64,000 nt of DNA. Source: Sphingomonas sp. LM7. Its GTDB lineage: Bacteria; Pseudomonadota; Alphaproteobacteria; Sphingomonadales; Sphingomonadaceae. Made by a program: the position numbers and the translations under genes. Positions 1 through 9,098 of this stretch are shown one piece after another (position 1 is the first letter of the stretch; each line of letters opens with the position of its first letter). The notes under the pieces were generated by a model. It searched no databases. It was given only the letters and a program-made list of their open reading frames with translations, and had not been told where the DNA came from. The DNA lies in contig NZ_CP019511.1 in NCBI RefSeq assembly GCF_002002925.1, positions 1,736,001 through 1,800,000 of the forward strand, read 5' to 3'.

Positions 1-1279
1 CCTTGGGATCCCAGTAGCGGTCGCGCAGCCGGGTCTGGCGGCTGGTCATCGGCTGCTCGACGCCGTCGATGAACACGCTGACCGCCGAGCTGCCGATCTC
101 GAGCGGATCGCCGTCCCAGATCACCACGTCGCCATGCCGGCCGGGCTTAAGCGAGCCGAATGCGTCGCCCATCCCCAACGCCTCGGCCGGCCGCGAGGTG
201 ATCGTCGCGAACGCCTCGCCCCAGCTGAGCCCGCTCGCCCCGGGCATCTTGCCCAGCGCGACGAGGTTGCCGGCGAACTGCTTCTCCCAGCGTGCCTGGC
301 GAGCCTCGTCCTGGTTGATCGTGCCGATGCCGACCAGCACGCCCGCGGCCTTCATCCGGCCGATGTTCGATTGAGTGGCTGCCAATTGCTCGAAGCTCTC
401 GGGCAAGTCGGCGAGCGCCGAGGCGATCACCGGCACGCCTGCCGCGGCGATCTCGCGCGCCACCGTCCAGCCCTCGGCCGCGCCCACCAGCACCATCCGC
501 AGCGTCGGCACCTCGCGCTTGAGCGCCAGCATCGCCAGGATGTCCGAAGCGCGCTCGACATGGACGAGCAGCGGCATCCGCCCCTGCACCACTGGCACCA
601 GCGCCTCGGCATCGGCGCGGGTCAGCAGCGCGTCCTTGCCGCGATCGGCGAAGCTCGCCGGGCTGCGGACATAGTCGCGCACTTCGAACAGCGCGTTCTT
701 GAGCATCGCATAGGCCGCGGCGCGGCTCCCGCCCGCGGCGCGTGCGCCGGCCTCGCCATATTCCATGAACTGGAAAGCGCGCGGTCTGGCGACTGCGCCC
801 ATGTCGGCGCCCAGATCGATGATTGCACCCTGCCCGGCGAAGATCGAGCCGTTGCTGTTGTCCGGCGCCACGACGGCGCGGGTGACGCCTTCGAGCCGGT
901 TGATCGCCAGCGGGCTGCTCTTCGGACTGACTGCCGGCGCCACGTCGAGCGCGGCGTTGAACGGCGAGCTTCCCGCGGCGGTATCGTTGGTCCCCGAAAC
1001 GGCATCGACTTCGACGATGCCCATCCGGGTGAAGCCGGCGAAGATGCCGGGCGTGACCCAGCGCCCGCCGGCATCGACGATGCGCGCGCCCGCCGGCGCG
1101 GCAACCCCGGCACCTGAAGCAACGACGCGGCCGTCGCGGATCACCACCGTGCCGCCCTCGGACGGTCCGGTGCCGTCGCCGATCACGAGCTTGGCATTGG
1201 TGATGACCACGGTCTGCGCGGCGGCAGGCGAGGCGATGGCGAGCATCGCGCTCGCCGAGAGGAGCAGCGTCCTGATCAC
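1..1279 (-). CDS. Exported amidohydrolase-like protein without the usual metal motif (partial, C-terminus cut)
   Basis: The frame reads from a GTG at 1279 to the window edge without a stop, giving at least 426 residues. The start overlaps the stop of the upstream amidohydrolase by four bases (GTGA), so the two are translationally coupled. A signal peptide is visible (MIRTLLLSASAMLAIASPAAA). The fold is imidazolonepropionase-like: an early VVIRDGRVVA strand, a VTPG turn, and near the C-terminus the family segment SLKPGRHGDVVIWDGDPL. The HxH metal motif expected after VTPG is missing; the sequence there is VTPGIFAGFTRMG. The neighbour keeps HSH at that position. I read this as a secreted, possibly non-catalytic partner of the upstream enzyme. 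The substrate is unknown. Confidence 0.8.
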   Translation of the reverse strand, partial: MIRTLLLSASAMLAIASPAAAQTVVITNAKLVIGDGTGPSEGGTVVIRDGRVVASGAGVAAPAGARIVDAGGRWVTPGIFAGFTRMGIVEVDAVSGTNDTAAGSSPFNAALDVAPAVSPKSSPLAINRLEGVTRAVVAPDNSNGSIFAGQGAIIDLGADMGAVARPRAFQFMEYGEAGARAAGGSRAAAYAMLKNALFEVRDYVRSPASFADRGKDALLTRADAEALVPVVQGRMPLLVHVERASDILAMLALKREVPTLRMVLVGAAEGWTVAREIAAAGVPVIASALADLPESFEQLAATQSNIGRMKAAGVLVGIGTINQDEARQARWEKQFAGNLVALGKMPGASGLSWGEAFATITSRPAEALGMGDAFGSLKPGRHGDVVIWDGDPLEIGSSAVSVFIDGVEQPMTSRQTRLRDRYWDPK

Positions 1280-2694
1280 TTCACGTCTCCCTCGCCGGGC
1301 TGGCCCAGCTCGAAATCGGATACCGGCCGTAGCTTCGGGTTGCTGGCGTCGTAGAGCAACGCGCCGTCGACCCACACCATCTGAGGCCGCGTGTAGACGC
1401 TGAACGGATTGCCGTTCCACAGCACGAGGTCCGCCATCTTGCCGGGCTTGAGGCTGCCGGTCTTGTCGGCGATGCCCAGCGCCCTGGCCGGGTTGATCGC
1501 CAGCCAGCGCCATGCCGCCGCCTCGGAGATGTCGAAGCCGGCCTTGCGCCCTGCCGAGCGCGCCTTGGCGACTTCCTGGTTGAGCCGCTGGATGCCGTTC
1601 TGGTCGTCCGAATGGATCATCGCGCACGCGCCTTCCTTTTCCAGGATAGCGAGGTTCTCGTTGACTGCGTCATAGGCTTCCATCTTGAAGCCGTACCAGT
1701 CGGCCCACACTGCGGCGCAGGTGTTGTTGGCCTTGAGGAGGTCGGCGATCTTGTACGCCTCGACGGCGTGATGGAACGCCGTCACCTTGTACCCGAACTC
1801 CTTGGCCATATCCATGACCACGGCCATCTCGTCGGCGCGGTAGCAATGGTTCTGGACGAGGATCTCGCCTTCCAGCACGCCGCGAAGCGTGTCCATCGCG
1901 ATATCGCGGGTCGGCGGTTCGCCGCCCTTGTCCTCATATTTGTCCCAGCGGCGCTTATATTCGACTGCCTTGGCCCAGGTCTGGCGATCGACGGCGATGT
2001 TGCCCATCCGCGTCGCCGGCGACCGGCCCTTGCTGCCATAGACGCGCTTGGGGTTTTCGCCGCACGCCATCTTCAGGCCATAGGGCGCGCCGGGGAACTT
2101 CATCCCCTGCATCGTGCGGGCATAGACGTTCTTCACCGTCACCGATCGCCCGCCGAACAGGTTTGCCGAGCCCGGCAGGATCTGCAGCGTGGTGACGCCG
2201 CCATTGGTCAGTGCGCGCGCGAAACCCGGATCCTGCGGCCAGACGCTATGCTCGGCCCAGACTTCGGCAGTGACCGGCCCGGTCATCTCGTTGCCGTCGG
2301 ACAGCGCTTCCACGCCGGGCGAAGGATAGTCGCCCAGATGGCTATGGATGTCGATCACGCCGGGGGTGACGTACTTGCCGCGGCCGTCGATCACGGTGAC
2401 GCCTGCCCCCGCCTCGATCGTCTGGCCGACCTCGACGATCTTGCCGTCGCGGAACAGCACGGATCCGCCGTCGATCCGCCCGCCTTCGCCGTCGAAGACC
2501 GTGACGTTGTTCACCAGCGTCGGTGCGCCGGGATAAGTGCGATAGGTCGAGGGGAAGGGATCGTGCGAATAGCCCCTGCCCTTGCCCGGACCCGACGCCG
2601 CCGGCTCGGCGGAACTGGTCTGCGCCCTGCTGGCATTCTCCGCGCATCCCGCCAGCGCCAGCGCGGCGCCGAGGATCAAGACCGGTCGAAACAA
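1276..2694 (-). CDS. Amidohydrolase family lipoprotein
   Basis: An open frame extends upstream to 2811, but a TTG at 2694 preceded by AGGGAAGGAA gives a clean lipoprotein signal, LFRPVLILGAALALAGC, with a lipobox at LAGC. I prefer that start (472 aa). The enzyme keeps metal-site features of the imidazolonepropionase-like amidohydrolases: VIDIHSHLG after VTPG, a later FHHAVEAYK histidine pair, and HSDDQNGIQ. The C-terminus has the family segment GSLKPGKMADLVLWNGNPF. It probably acts in the periplasm on an amide or cyclic imide, possibly a peptide. It forms a two-gene operon with the degenerate homologue downstream (GTGA overlap). The exact substrate cannot be read from sequence. Confidence 0.85.
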   Translation of the reverse strand: MFRPVLILGAALALAGCAENASRAQTSSAEPAASGPGKGRGYSHDPFPSTYRTYPGAPTLVNNVTVFDGEGGRIDGGSVLFRDGKIVEVGQTIEAGAGVTVIDGRGKYVTPGVIDIHSHLGDYPSPGVEALSDGNEMTGPVTAEVWAEHSVWPQDPGFARALTNGGVTTLQILPGSANLFGGRSVTVKNVYARTMQGMKFPGAPYGLKMACGENPKRVYGSKGRSPATRMGNIAVDRQTWAKAVEYKRRWDKYEDKGGEPPTRDIAMDTLRGVLEGEILVQNHCYRADEMAVVMDMAKEFGYKVTAFHHAVEAYKIADLLKANNTCAAVWADWYGFKMEAYDAVNENLAILEKEGACAMIHSDDQNGIQRLNQEVAKARSAGRKAGFDISEAAAWRWLAINPARALGIADKTGSLKPGKMADLVLWNGNPFSVYTRPQMVWVDGALLYDASNPKLRPVSDFELGQPGEGDVK

Positions 2695-2914
2695 GCGCGA
2701 TTCCTTCCCTGTTCGTTGCGCTCGCGGCGCCGCGCCTTGATCGTGGCAAACAGAAAATTTAGCAAGCGCCAGCTTCGCCATTGAAATACCACGGAAAAAT
2801 TGGAAGGCCACAATTACCGCTCACAGTGGATGTACGGAGCTTTCCACAACGAATTATTCGGTGTTAAGGCAGGGGCGCTGCACTTTACCCTGTACAGGGG
2901 CAGGTATTTTGCGA

Positions 2915-5620
2915 GTGAGTAACCGTTTGGGTGCGCCAGCCGAGAGGCAGCCACCCCCCAAAAGAAACGTCGCGACAGCTCTTGTTGCGCTGGCGGTGTT
3001 GTGCAGCCTGGCGTCTTTCGCCGGATGGGTGCTCGACATCCCTGCGCTGCGTGGCTTCGGAATCGACAAATCGCCGATCTGGCCGCTCACTGCGATCGGC
3101 TATGCTTTTCTATCGCTCGGCTATCTCGCGTCGATCCGCGACAAGGACGCGATCGCTTCGCTTCTGTGGCTGGTCCCGGTCGCATTGGCGGTCGCCTCGC
3201 TCTCACAGAATCTGCTGTCGATCGACCTGGGCATCGACCTTCTATTCTTCGGCAAGCTGGTTTCCGGCTATGAGGCGTCCTTTCCCGGCAGAACCAGCTT
3301 CAGCTCGAGCACGATCTTCCTCCTACTCGCGATGGCCGGCTATGGCGCGCGCGTGCGCAAATGGCTGTCGGGCGAAGCCAGCAGCCTGTTCGCTGCGGCC
3401 TCGCTGGCGCTCGTTGCCGTCGCCGTCGTCCTGACGATCTTCTCGCTGCCGGGGCGGATCGGGACGCGGCTGTTCTCGGTGTCGCTGCCCGCGGCGATCG
3501 CGGCATCGTCGGTGGCGCTGGCCTATCTGGTCATGCATAGCCGGCTGGAATGGGTGCGCTCGCTCACCATGCGCAGCGGCGACTGGCGCACCATCCGCAT
3601 CCTGCTGCCTGCCGCGGTGATCCTGCCGATCATTCCCGCGGTGCTGGAGCGCATGGCCGCCGAGCACGCCACGCTGCCGCCGATGACGATCCAGGCGCTG
3701 GTGACGCTCGCCAACATCCTGATTGCCGTGCTGATCGCCGCCTGGGCCGTGATCCGGGTCGCCCGCGGCCAGGCGACGATGGTCGAACTCAGCGAGGCGC
3801 TCGACCAGACCACCGTCGTCCTCACCAATCCCGAGGGCGAGATCACTCATTGGTCGTGCGGGTGCGAGCAGCTCTATGGCTGGAGCGCACAAGAAGCGCT
3901 TGGGCAGAATAAATACATGCTGCTCCGATCGCAATGCCAGCTCGCGCAGGGCGCCCGCGGCGTGCGCAGCGAGAACGGGCTGGAACTGATAGAGCTCACC
4001 CGCGACGGCCGGGAGCTTTCGGTGCTGGAGCAGATCGAGCAGGTAAGGAGCCCCGGCCGGCGCCCGGTGCAGGTGCTCAAGGTCACCGACATCACCCAGC
4101 GCGTCGCGGCGATCGAGGCACTCAAGGTGAGCGAGGAACGGCTCGCGCTGGCGACCTCTGCGCACGAGCTCGGCGTGTTCGAATGGGACGTGCGGACCGG
4201 CAAGCTGGAATGGTCGCCGGGAACCGAGCAGCGGCTCGGCCTGACGTCGGGCACGATCACCGACTTCGAAGCCTGGCGCGCGCAAGTCGAGCCCGAGGAC
4301 GTCCAGCACATCCTCGATACGATCGCGCGCACCGTCCGCGACCGCGCCGACAAGTTCAGCTTCCGCTATCGCTTCCTCCAGCCGCAGGGCGGCGTTCGCG
4401 CCGTCGAAGGGTCGTCGCGCGCCTTTTACGACGCCGACGGCAATCTGATGCGCACCGTGGGCGTCATCCTCGACGTTACCGAGCGCGAGGAGCGCGAAGC
4501 GGCCTTGCGGCGGCGCGAGGCGCAGCTCCGCTCGGTGCTCGAGACGGTCCCCGACGCGATGGTGGTGATCGACCAGAACAGCGTGATCCTCCAGTTCAGC
4601 GCCGCCGCCGAGGCGTTGTGGGGCTATCGCGCCGCCGACGTTCTCGGCCGTTCGGCGACGATGCTGGTGCCCGCGGAACGACGGGCGGCGCATCTCTCAA
4701 CGATGAACCACTTCCTCAAGACCGGCACCGGCATCATCGGCGAAGTGCTGACCAGCACCGCCGAGGCCGCGGACGGCCGCAAATTCCCGATCGAGATCCG
4801 CACGGGCGTGGCGCGCAGCGACGGCCAGATCCTGCTGACCATTTTCGTGCGCAACCTCTCCGAGAAGCTTGCCACCGAGGAGCGGCTGAGCGAGCTGAGC
4901 GCAGAGATCGCCCATGTCTCGCGCCAGAGCGCGATGAGCGAGCTCGCCGCCGACTTGGCGCACGAGCTCAACCAACCGCTCAGCGCCACGTCCAACTTCC
5001 TCGCCGCGGCGAGGATGCTGATCGAACGCGGCGAAGGCACCGATCGAATCCTCGATCTGCTCCGGATGGGATCGGAACAGACGCAGCGCGCCGGCGAAAT
5101 CATCCGCCGGATGCGTGCCTTTATGGCACGCGGCGAAGTCGAGATGCGCACCGAGTCAGTCGACAGGACGGTGCGTGACGCGGTTGATCTCGTGCTCGTC
5201 GGCACCGGACAGTTCCACATCCGGGTGAGCTACGACCTTGATCCGGAAGCGCCCTTTATTTTCGCCGACCGGATTCAAGTACAGCAAGTACTCGTTAACC
5301 TTCTCCGCAACTCCATGGAAGCTTTGCGGACTTCGGGAACCCAGGACCGACACATCACTATATCTTCGCATCCTTTGAATGATCAGATGATCGAAATGGC
5401 GGTGAGCGATTCTGGACCCGGAATTCCCGTTCATGTGTTGGACCAACTATTCACCCGATTTACCTCCACAAAAGGTAACGGAGGCGGAATGGGTATTGGT
5501 CTTTCGATCAGCAAGCGTATCATCGAGGCCCATGGTGGGACATTGAGTGCTGTAAACCGGCCCGAGGGAGGAGCGAGCTTCCGCTTCACCCTACCCGCCG
5601 TAGAGGAGGGTGTAGAATAG
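2915..5620 (+). CDS. FixL-like sensor histidine kinase with multi-TM N-terminus and PAS domains
   Basis: An in-frame GTG lies at 2861, but GTG 2915 has a purine-rich site (GGGGCAGG, 10 bases upstream) and is preferred (901 aa). The first third is a hydrophobic region with about eight membrane segments. PAS-type modules follow: TTVVLTNPEGEITHWS, LGVFEWDVRTGKLEWS, and PDAMVVIDQNSVILQFSAAA. The last resembles the FixL sensor PAS, and His593 sits in RRAAHLSTMNHFLKTG where FixL has its haem-ligand histidine. The kinase core has HELNQPL with phosphoacceptor His683, then a HATPase domain (NLLRNSMEAL, DSGPGIP, GMGIGLSISKRI). The FixJ-like partner starts one base after the stop. Oxygen or redox sensing is an inference. 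Confidence 0.88.
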   Translation: MSNRLGAPAERQPPPKRNVATALVALAVLCSLASFAGWVLDIPALRGFGIDKSPIWPLTAIGYAFLSLGYLASIRDKDAIASLLWLVPVALAVASLSQNLLSIDLGIDLLFFGKLVSGYEASFPGRTSFSSSTIFLLLAMAGYGARVRKWLSGEASSLFAAASLALVAVAVVLTIFSLPGRIGTRLFSVSLPAAIAASSVALAYLVMHSRLEWVRSLTMRSGDWRTIRILLPAAVILPIIPAVLERMAAEHATLPPMTIQALVTLANILIAVLIAAWAVIRVARGQATMVELSEALDQTTVVLTNPEGEITHWSCGCEQLYGWSAQEALGQNKYMLLRSQCQLAQGARGVRSENGLELIELTRDGRELSVLEQIEQVRSPGRRPVQVLKVTDITQRVAAIEALKVSEERLALATSAHELGVFEWDVRTGKLEWSPGTEQRLGLTSGTITDFEAWRAQVEPEDVQHILDTIARTVRDRADKFSFRYRFLQPQGGVRAVEGSSRAFYDADGNLMRTVGVILDVTEREEREAALRRREAQLRSVLETVPDAMVVIDQNSVILQFSAAAEALWGYRAADVLGRSATMLVPAERRAAHLSTMNHFLKTGTGIIGEVLTSTAEAADGRKFPIEIRTGVARSDGQILLTIFVRNLSEKLATEERLSELSAEIAHVSRQSAMSELAADLAHELNQPLSATSNFLAAARMLIERGEGTDRILDLLRMGSEQTQRAGEIIRRMRAFMARGEVEMRTESVDRTVRDAVDLVLVGTGQFHIRVSYDLDPEAPFIFADRIQVQQVLVNLLRNSMEALRTSGTQDRHITISSHPLNDQMIEMAVSDSGPGIPVHVLDQLFTRFTSTKGNGGGMGIGLSISKRIIEAHGGTLSAVNRPEGGASFRFTLPAVEEGVE

Positions 5621-5621
5621 G

Positions 5622-6236
5622 ATGAGCAGGACGATCTACATTGTGGACGATGATGACGCCGTCCGTGCGTCGCTCCATAGCTTGCTGTCGGTACGTCAGG
5701 ATCTGATCGTCCGCGGCTTCCGCTCGGGCGATGCCTTCCTCCAGGACGTGAAAGAACTCGATCCCGGCGTGCTGCTGCTCGATTTCCACATGCCCGGCGC
5801 CACCGGCCTCGACGTGCTGATCGCGCTGGACGACAGTCCGCGCTTCGTGCCGATCGTGCTCACCGGCCAGGGCAATGTCGGGCTCGCGGTGCAGGCGATG
5901 AAGGCCGGCGCACTCGACTTCGTCGAAAAGCCCTATGAAGCCGATACGCTGCTCCAGCTGATCGACAATGCCTTTTCCCGGCTGGAGGAGGATAATGAGG
6001 CCGCCAATCGCGTCGGCGCGGCCGAGGCGAAGATCGCCAAGCTCAGCCCGCGCGAGACCGATGTCCTCAAGGGGCTGATCGAAGGCCGTTCGAACAAGAT
6101 CATCGCCTATGAGCTCGACATCAGCCCGCGCACGGTGGAAATCTATCGCGCGAACCTGATGGAGAAGCTGGAGGTGCGCAGTCTGTCCGAAGCGCTCAGG
6201 ATCGCGTTCGCAGCCGGATTGTTCCCGAAGAACTAG
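5622..6236 (+). CDS. FixJ/NarL-family response regulator
   Basis: This 204-residue protein has an N-terminal receiver with an acidic pocket (IVDDDDAV), phosphoacceptor Asp54 (LLLDFHMPG) and the switch lysine in FVEKPYE. A LuxR/GerE-type helix-turn-helix follows (LSPRETDVLKGLIEG, NKIIAYELDISPRTVEIYR). That is the usual FixJ architecture and length. One base separates it from the kinase stop, so the pair is co-transcribed. It should be a DNA-binding regulator phosphorylated by that kinase. Its targets are not evident from this window; a Crp/Fnr gene at 32790 is one candidate because FixJ often controls fixK, but nothing here shows it. The stop codon (5'-TAG) overlaps the stop of the convergent gene. 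Confidence 0.9.
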   Translation: MSRTIYIVDDDDAVRASLHSLLSVRQDLIVRGFRSGDAFLQDVKELDPGVLLLDFHMPGATGLDVLIALDDSPRFVPIVLTGQGNVGLAVQAMKAGALDFVEKPYEADTLLQLIDNAFSRLEEDNEAANRVGAAEAKIAKLSPRETDVLKGLIEGRSNKIIAYELDISPRTVEIYRANLMEKLEVRSLSEALRIAFAAGLFPKN

Positions 6237-6598
6237 GCCAGTTCTGCCGCGCTCCGCCACTCGGCGAGCAAGCGTGTGAGCCCGACTGCGGCATCGCCGC
6301 GGGCAAGGTGGATCAGCCGCGGATCGCCGCCGCCTGGCGCGGCGGCGGGCGCGAGAACGATGACCATGCGCCATTGCGGATCGCGGAGCAGTGCAGCGGT
6401 TCCGCCCGGGTGGCCATCTACGGCCTCCTGGTCGGTGACCAGCACCGCCGCCGCGCCGCGCGCCGATGCCGGGCGCTTTTCGTCGAAATATTGCGCGGTG
6501 CAAGTATCGGCACCGCCCATCGCCAGGCGCGCGACCAGCGTGCTGCGGATGGCAGCCTCCCGCAGGATCAGCACGAGAAGCGGATCGATCCCGGGCAC
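6233..6598 (-). CDS. Small unknown protein, possibly receiver-like
   Basis: The frame is open upstream to 6775, but GTG 6598 has a strong GGAGG five bases upstream, giving a 121-residue product. The start VPGIDPLLVLILREAAIRSTLVARL resembles the first strand and helix of a receiver domain, and AAAVLVTDQ could be the central strand. The aspartate pocket is not intact. I do not recognise a family. It converges on the FixJ-like gene and their stop codons overlap (6233-6236), leaving no room for a terminator between them. It could be a degenerate regulator tied to the two-component pair or an unrelated small protein. Confidence 0.5.
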   Translation of the reverse strand: MPGIDPLLVLILREAAIRSTLVARLAMGGADTCTAQYFDEKRPASARGAAAVLVTDQEAVDGHPGGTAALLRDPQWRMVIVLAPAAAPGGGDPRLIHLARGDAAVGLTRLLAEWRSAAELA

Positions 6599-6874
6599 AT
6601 GCCCCTCCGACCAGGCCCCGCGAACAGTTCGCGGGCAACAGAGGCTAGGCCGGTGCGCAGCGCCGAAGCAGTTAGGTCTTGTACCTAGTGGATATTCCGG
6701 AATTGGCCCTCGGGGCCACGGCTCAAATTCACCCGAAAATCCGCCGCTACGTAAAAGTCCGGAGGCCTCGCTCAACGGGCCAAGACCAATCCGTATCGCA
6801 GCATTTACTATAAGATACTGAATCCATTAGCACGGCAGCGATCCTGTCGTGCCTGACCCGAAAAGGTATCTGTC
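6599..6874. promoter_or_regulatory. Intergenic region with CTATAAG box before the chemoreceptor
   Basis: This 276-base gap holds upstream sequence for two divergent genes. A CTATAAG box lies at 6808-6814 on the plus strand, about 60 bases before the chemoreceptor ATG, matching the box found upstream of other flagellar operons here. No ftr-like palindrome was seen. A small inverted repeat, TAGGT-N5-ACCTA, lies near 6674-6688 and could be an operator for the leftward gene. Nothing else is recognised. Confidence 0.45.
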
Positions 6875-8755
6875 ATGGCGGACCTCCTCGCCCGCATCAA
6901 AATTCCCGTAAAGATCATGGGCCTGTTGCTGATGCTCGGCGTGATCACCCTCAGCGTGGCGTTCTACGGCTCGCGCGCCCTCGTCGGCGCCGATGCAGCG
7001 TACGAACAGCTGGTCGACAAGAGGCTTCCGATCACCACCAAGCTTGCCCGGGCAAATCGCTTCGTCACCCAGATGCTGTACGCGAGCTACCGTGTGATGG
7101 CGTATCCGGGTGGATCGGCCAGCGGGCGCGTAGCCGCCGAGCAGGAGCGCCAGTCCTACGACAACGCGGTTAAGGTGCTCGAGGAGATCGCGCAGATCGA
7201 TCCTGAGATGAAAGCCGAGGTCGATTCCTATCGCAGCAAGGTCGATTCGATCCACAAGCGCGCCCAGGAGGCGATCAGCCATGGCATGCGCGACGAGAAC
7301 GATGCGGCGCGCGCGATCCTCGCCGAAGTCGATTCTACCCTCGAGCTCTTGTCGCAGGAACTCGCCAAGGCAAACAACGAGGACGTTGCCAGCGCCCAGG
7401 CGCTGTCGAACGAGCTCACCGCTTCAGCCAGCAGCACATCGACCACGATGCTGGTCGTCAGCGTCGTCGCGATCGCGATCGCGATCGGCGTCGGCCTGCT
7501 CGTCTCGCGGCTCGGCATCACCGTGCCGCTGGTCAACCTCCAGACGCGGATGCAGAAGCTCGCCGAGGGTGACAACGCCGCCGACGTACCCGGCACCGAT
7601 CGGGGTGACGAAGTCGGCGCGATGGCCAGGACCGTCCTGGTGTTCCGCGAGGCCGCGGTTCAGAAGGAACAGGCCGATGCGGCCAAGAAGATCGCCGATG
7701 CCGAGCAGCAGCGCGTGGTCGCTACGCTCGAATCGAACCTGAGCAAGCTGGCGCAGGGCGACCTGACCAGCGAAATCAACGAAGCCTTCTCGCCCACCTA
7801 TGAATCGGTGAAGGTCAACTTCAACGGCGCGGTCGCCGAACTGCGCAGCCTGATCGGCACCGTGATGGAGAGCGCATCGACGATCCGCACCGGCTCGGGC
7901 GAAATCGCCCAGGCCTCCGAGGATCTGGCGCGCCGTACCGAAGCCAATGCCGCAAGCCTCGAAGAGACCTCGGCAGCGGTTACGCAGATGGACGGCCGCC
8001 TCAAGGCGACGGCGGCTTCGGCTGGCCGCACCGTCGAGCGTGCCGACGGCGCCATCGCCACGGTCTCCGGTGGTCGTGCGATCGCCGACGACGCAGTGCA
8101 GGCAATGAGCCGCGTCGCCGACGGCGCCAAGGGCATCGACAGCGTCATCGAGGGTCTCGACAAGATCGCGTTCCAGACGCGGGTTCTCGCGATGAACGCC
8201 GCGGTCGAAGCCGGCCGCGCCGGTGAAGCAGGCCGCGGCTTCGCGGTCGTCGCCGATCTCGTCTCGGCACTCGCCATGCGCTCGGAAGAGGAAGCAGCCC
8301 GCGCCCGCGACCAGCTGACAGCCACCCAGACGGACATCGTCGCGGCCGTGGAAATGGTCCAGAAGGTCGACAGCGCACTGGCCGACATCTCGGGCGACGT
8401 GGGCGAAGTCCACAGCCTGCTCGGCCAGATGGCGAGCGACAATCAGGCCCAGTCGACTGCGATCACCGAGATCAGCATCGCGATCGGGACGATGGACCAG
8501 TCCACTCAGCAGAACGCCGCGATGGTCGAGCAAACCTCCGCCGCCGCGCGCAACCTGACCAGCGAAGTCGCTGCGCTGAGCGAGCAGGCCTCGCGGTTCA
8601 GCGTCGGCAACGGCGCGCGTGTCATGACGACGCGTCCGACCGCTCCGGCCACGCCCGTCAAGGCGCCGGCCAAGGCCCATGGCTATGTCTCGCCGGTCAA
8701 GGCGCTGCCGGTCGCCGCGATGGCAAGCGGCGGGGATGACTGGGCTTCCTTCTAA
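6875..8755 (+). CDS. Methyl-accepting chemotaxis protein with C-terminal xWxxF tail
   Basis: This 626-residue transmembrane receptor starts with a first membrane helix (IMGLLLMLGVITLSVAFYG). A helical periplasmic domain follows, then a second helix near TMLVVSVVAIAIAIGVGLLV and a HAMP region ending near DEVGAMARTVLVFRE. The signalling tip reads IAFQTRVLAMNAAVEAGRAG, close to the canonical hairpin but with R-V where I-N-L-L is common. The last residues, DDWASF, form an xWxxF pentapeptide, which in other receptors tethers CheR or CheB; both are encoded at 17113-19022. It is the only chemoreceptor in the window. A hairpin terminator follows. Confidence 0.95.
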   Translation: MADLLARIKIPVKIMGLLLMLGVITLSVAFYGSRALVGADAAYEQLVDKRLPITTKLARANRFVTQMLYASYRVMAYPGGSASGRVAAEQERQSYDNAVKVLEEIAQIDPEMKAEVDSYRSKVDSIHKRAQEAISHGMRDENDAARAILAEVDSTLELLSQELAKANNEDVASAQALSNELTASASSTSTTMLVVSVVAIAIAIGVGLLVSRLGITVPLVNLQTRMQKLAEGDNAADVPGTDRGDEVGAMARTVLVFREAAVQKEQADAAKKIADAEQQRVVATLESNLSKLAQGDLTSEINEAFSPTYESVKVNFNGAVAELRSLIGTVMESASTIRTGSGEIAQASEDLARRTEANAASLEETSAAVTQMDGRLKATAASAGRTVERADGAIATVSGGRAIADDAVQAMSRVADGAKGIDSVIEGLDKIAFQTRVLAMNAAVEAGRAGEAGRGFAVVADLVSALAMRSEEEAARARDQLTATQTDIVAAVEMVQKVDSALADISGDVGEVHSLLGQMASDNQAQSTAITEISIAIGTMDQSTQQNAAMVEQTSAAARNLTSEVAALSEQASRFSVGNGARVMTTRPTAPATPVKAPAKAHGYVSPVKALPVAAMASGGDDWASF

Positions 8756-8770
8756 GCCTCTCGTCGCACG

Positions 8771-8814
8771 AAAAAATGGGGCGTCGCGGCATCACCGCGG
8801 CGCCCCTTTTCGTT
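8771..8814 (+). terminator. Rho-independent terminator of the chemoreceptor gene
   Basis: A GC-rich hairpin (GGGGCG...CGCCCC around a CGCGG/CCGCG core) is followed by TTTT and preceded by AAAAAA, so it could work in both directions. It starts about 15 bases after the chemoreceptor stop. Confidence 0.8.
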
Positions 8815-9040
8815 TCCGAACCTTCCGTTGAGCGGTGAAGGATCCAGGTATCGATTACGATATGCCGGACCCGGCCTTCCGTAATGGCCCGACGAGGCAC
8901 GACAGCCTGACCGAGCGGGCTGATGGTACTAGTCATCCCGAACGCTAGGTAGCAGCCGACCGGCAAGGCCGGGCAATCTCCGTCCCACGCTGGAGGCGAT
9001 CTGCCGATAGCCCGATTACCAAGCCTGGCCGCGGGGCACG
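8815..9040. other. Intergenic stretch between terminators, nothing recognised
   Basis: About 225 bases lie between the chemoreceptor and flaF terminators. An 89-codon leftward frame (8697-8966) crosses it but overlaps the chemoreceptor end and its terminator and has no recognisable sequence. I see no convincing gene, promoter or RNA family. Confidence 0.5.
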
Positions 9041-9077
9041 AAAAAAGGGCGCCGCGGTCAGACCGCGGCGCCCTTTT
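9041..9077 (-). terminator. Terminator of flaF (bidirectional-looking)
   Basis: A 13-bp perfect stem (GGGCGCCGCGGTC and its complement) is flanked by AAAAAA on one side and TTTT on the other. Read on the minus strand it ends in a T run about 20 bases after the flaF stop. Confidence 0.85.
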
Positions 9078-9098
9078 CGATATTGGGAGGAAGAACGT

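Noticed and set aside
8697..8966. An 89-codon leftward gene between the chemoreceptor and flaF
   Set aside because: It overlaps the chemoreceptor end and a terminator, and shows no family features. I considered FlgM because of a SPLGQAV segment but nothing else fits.
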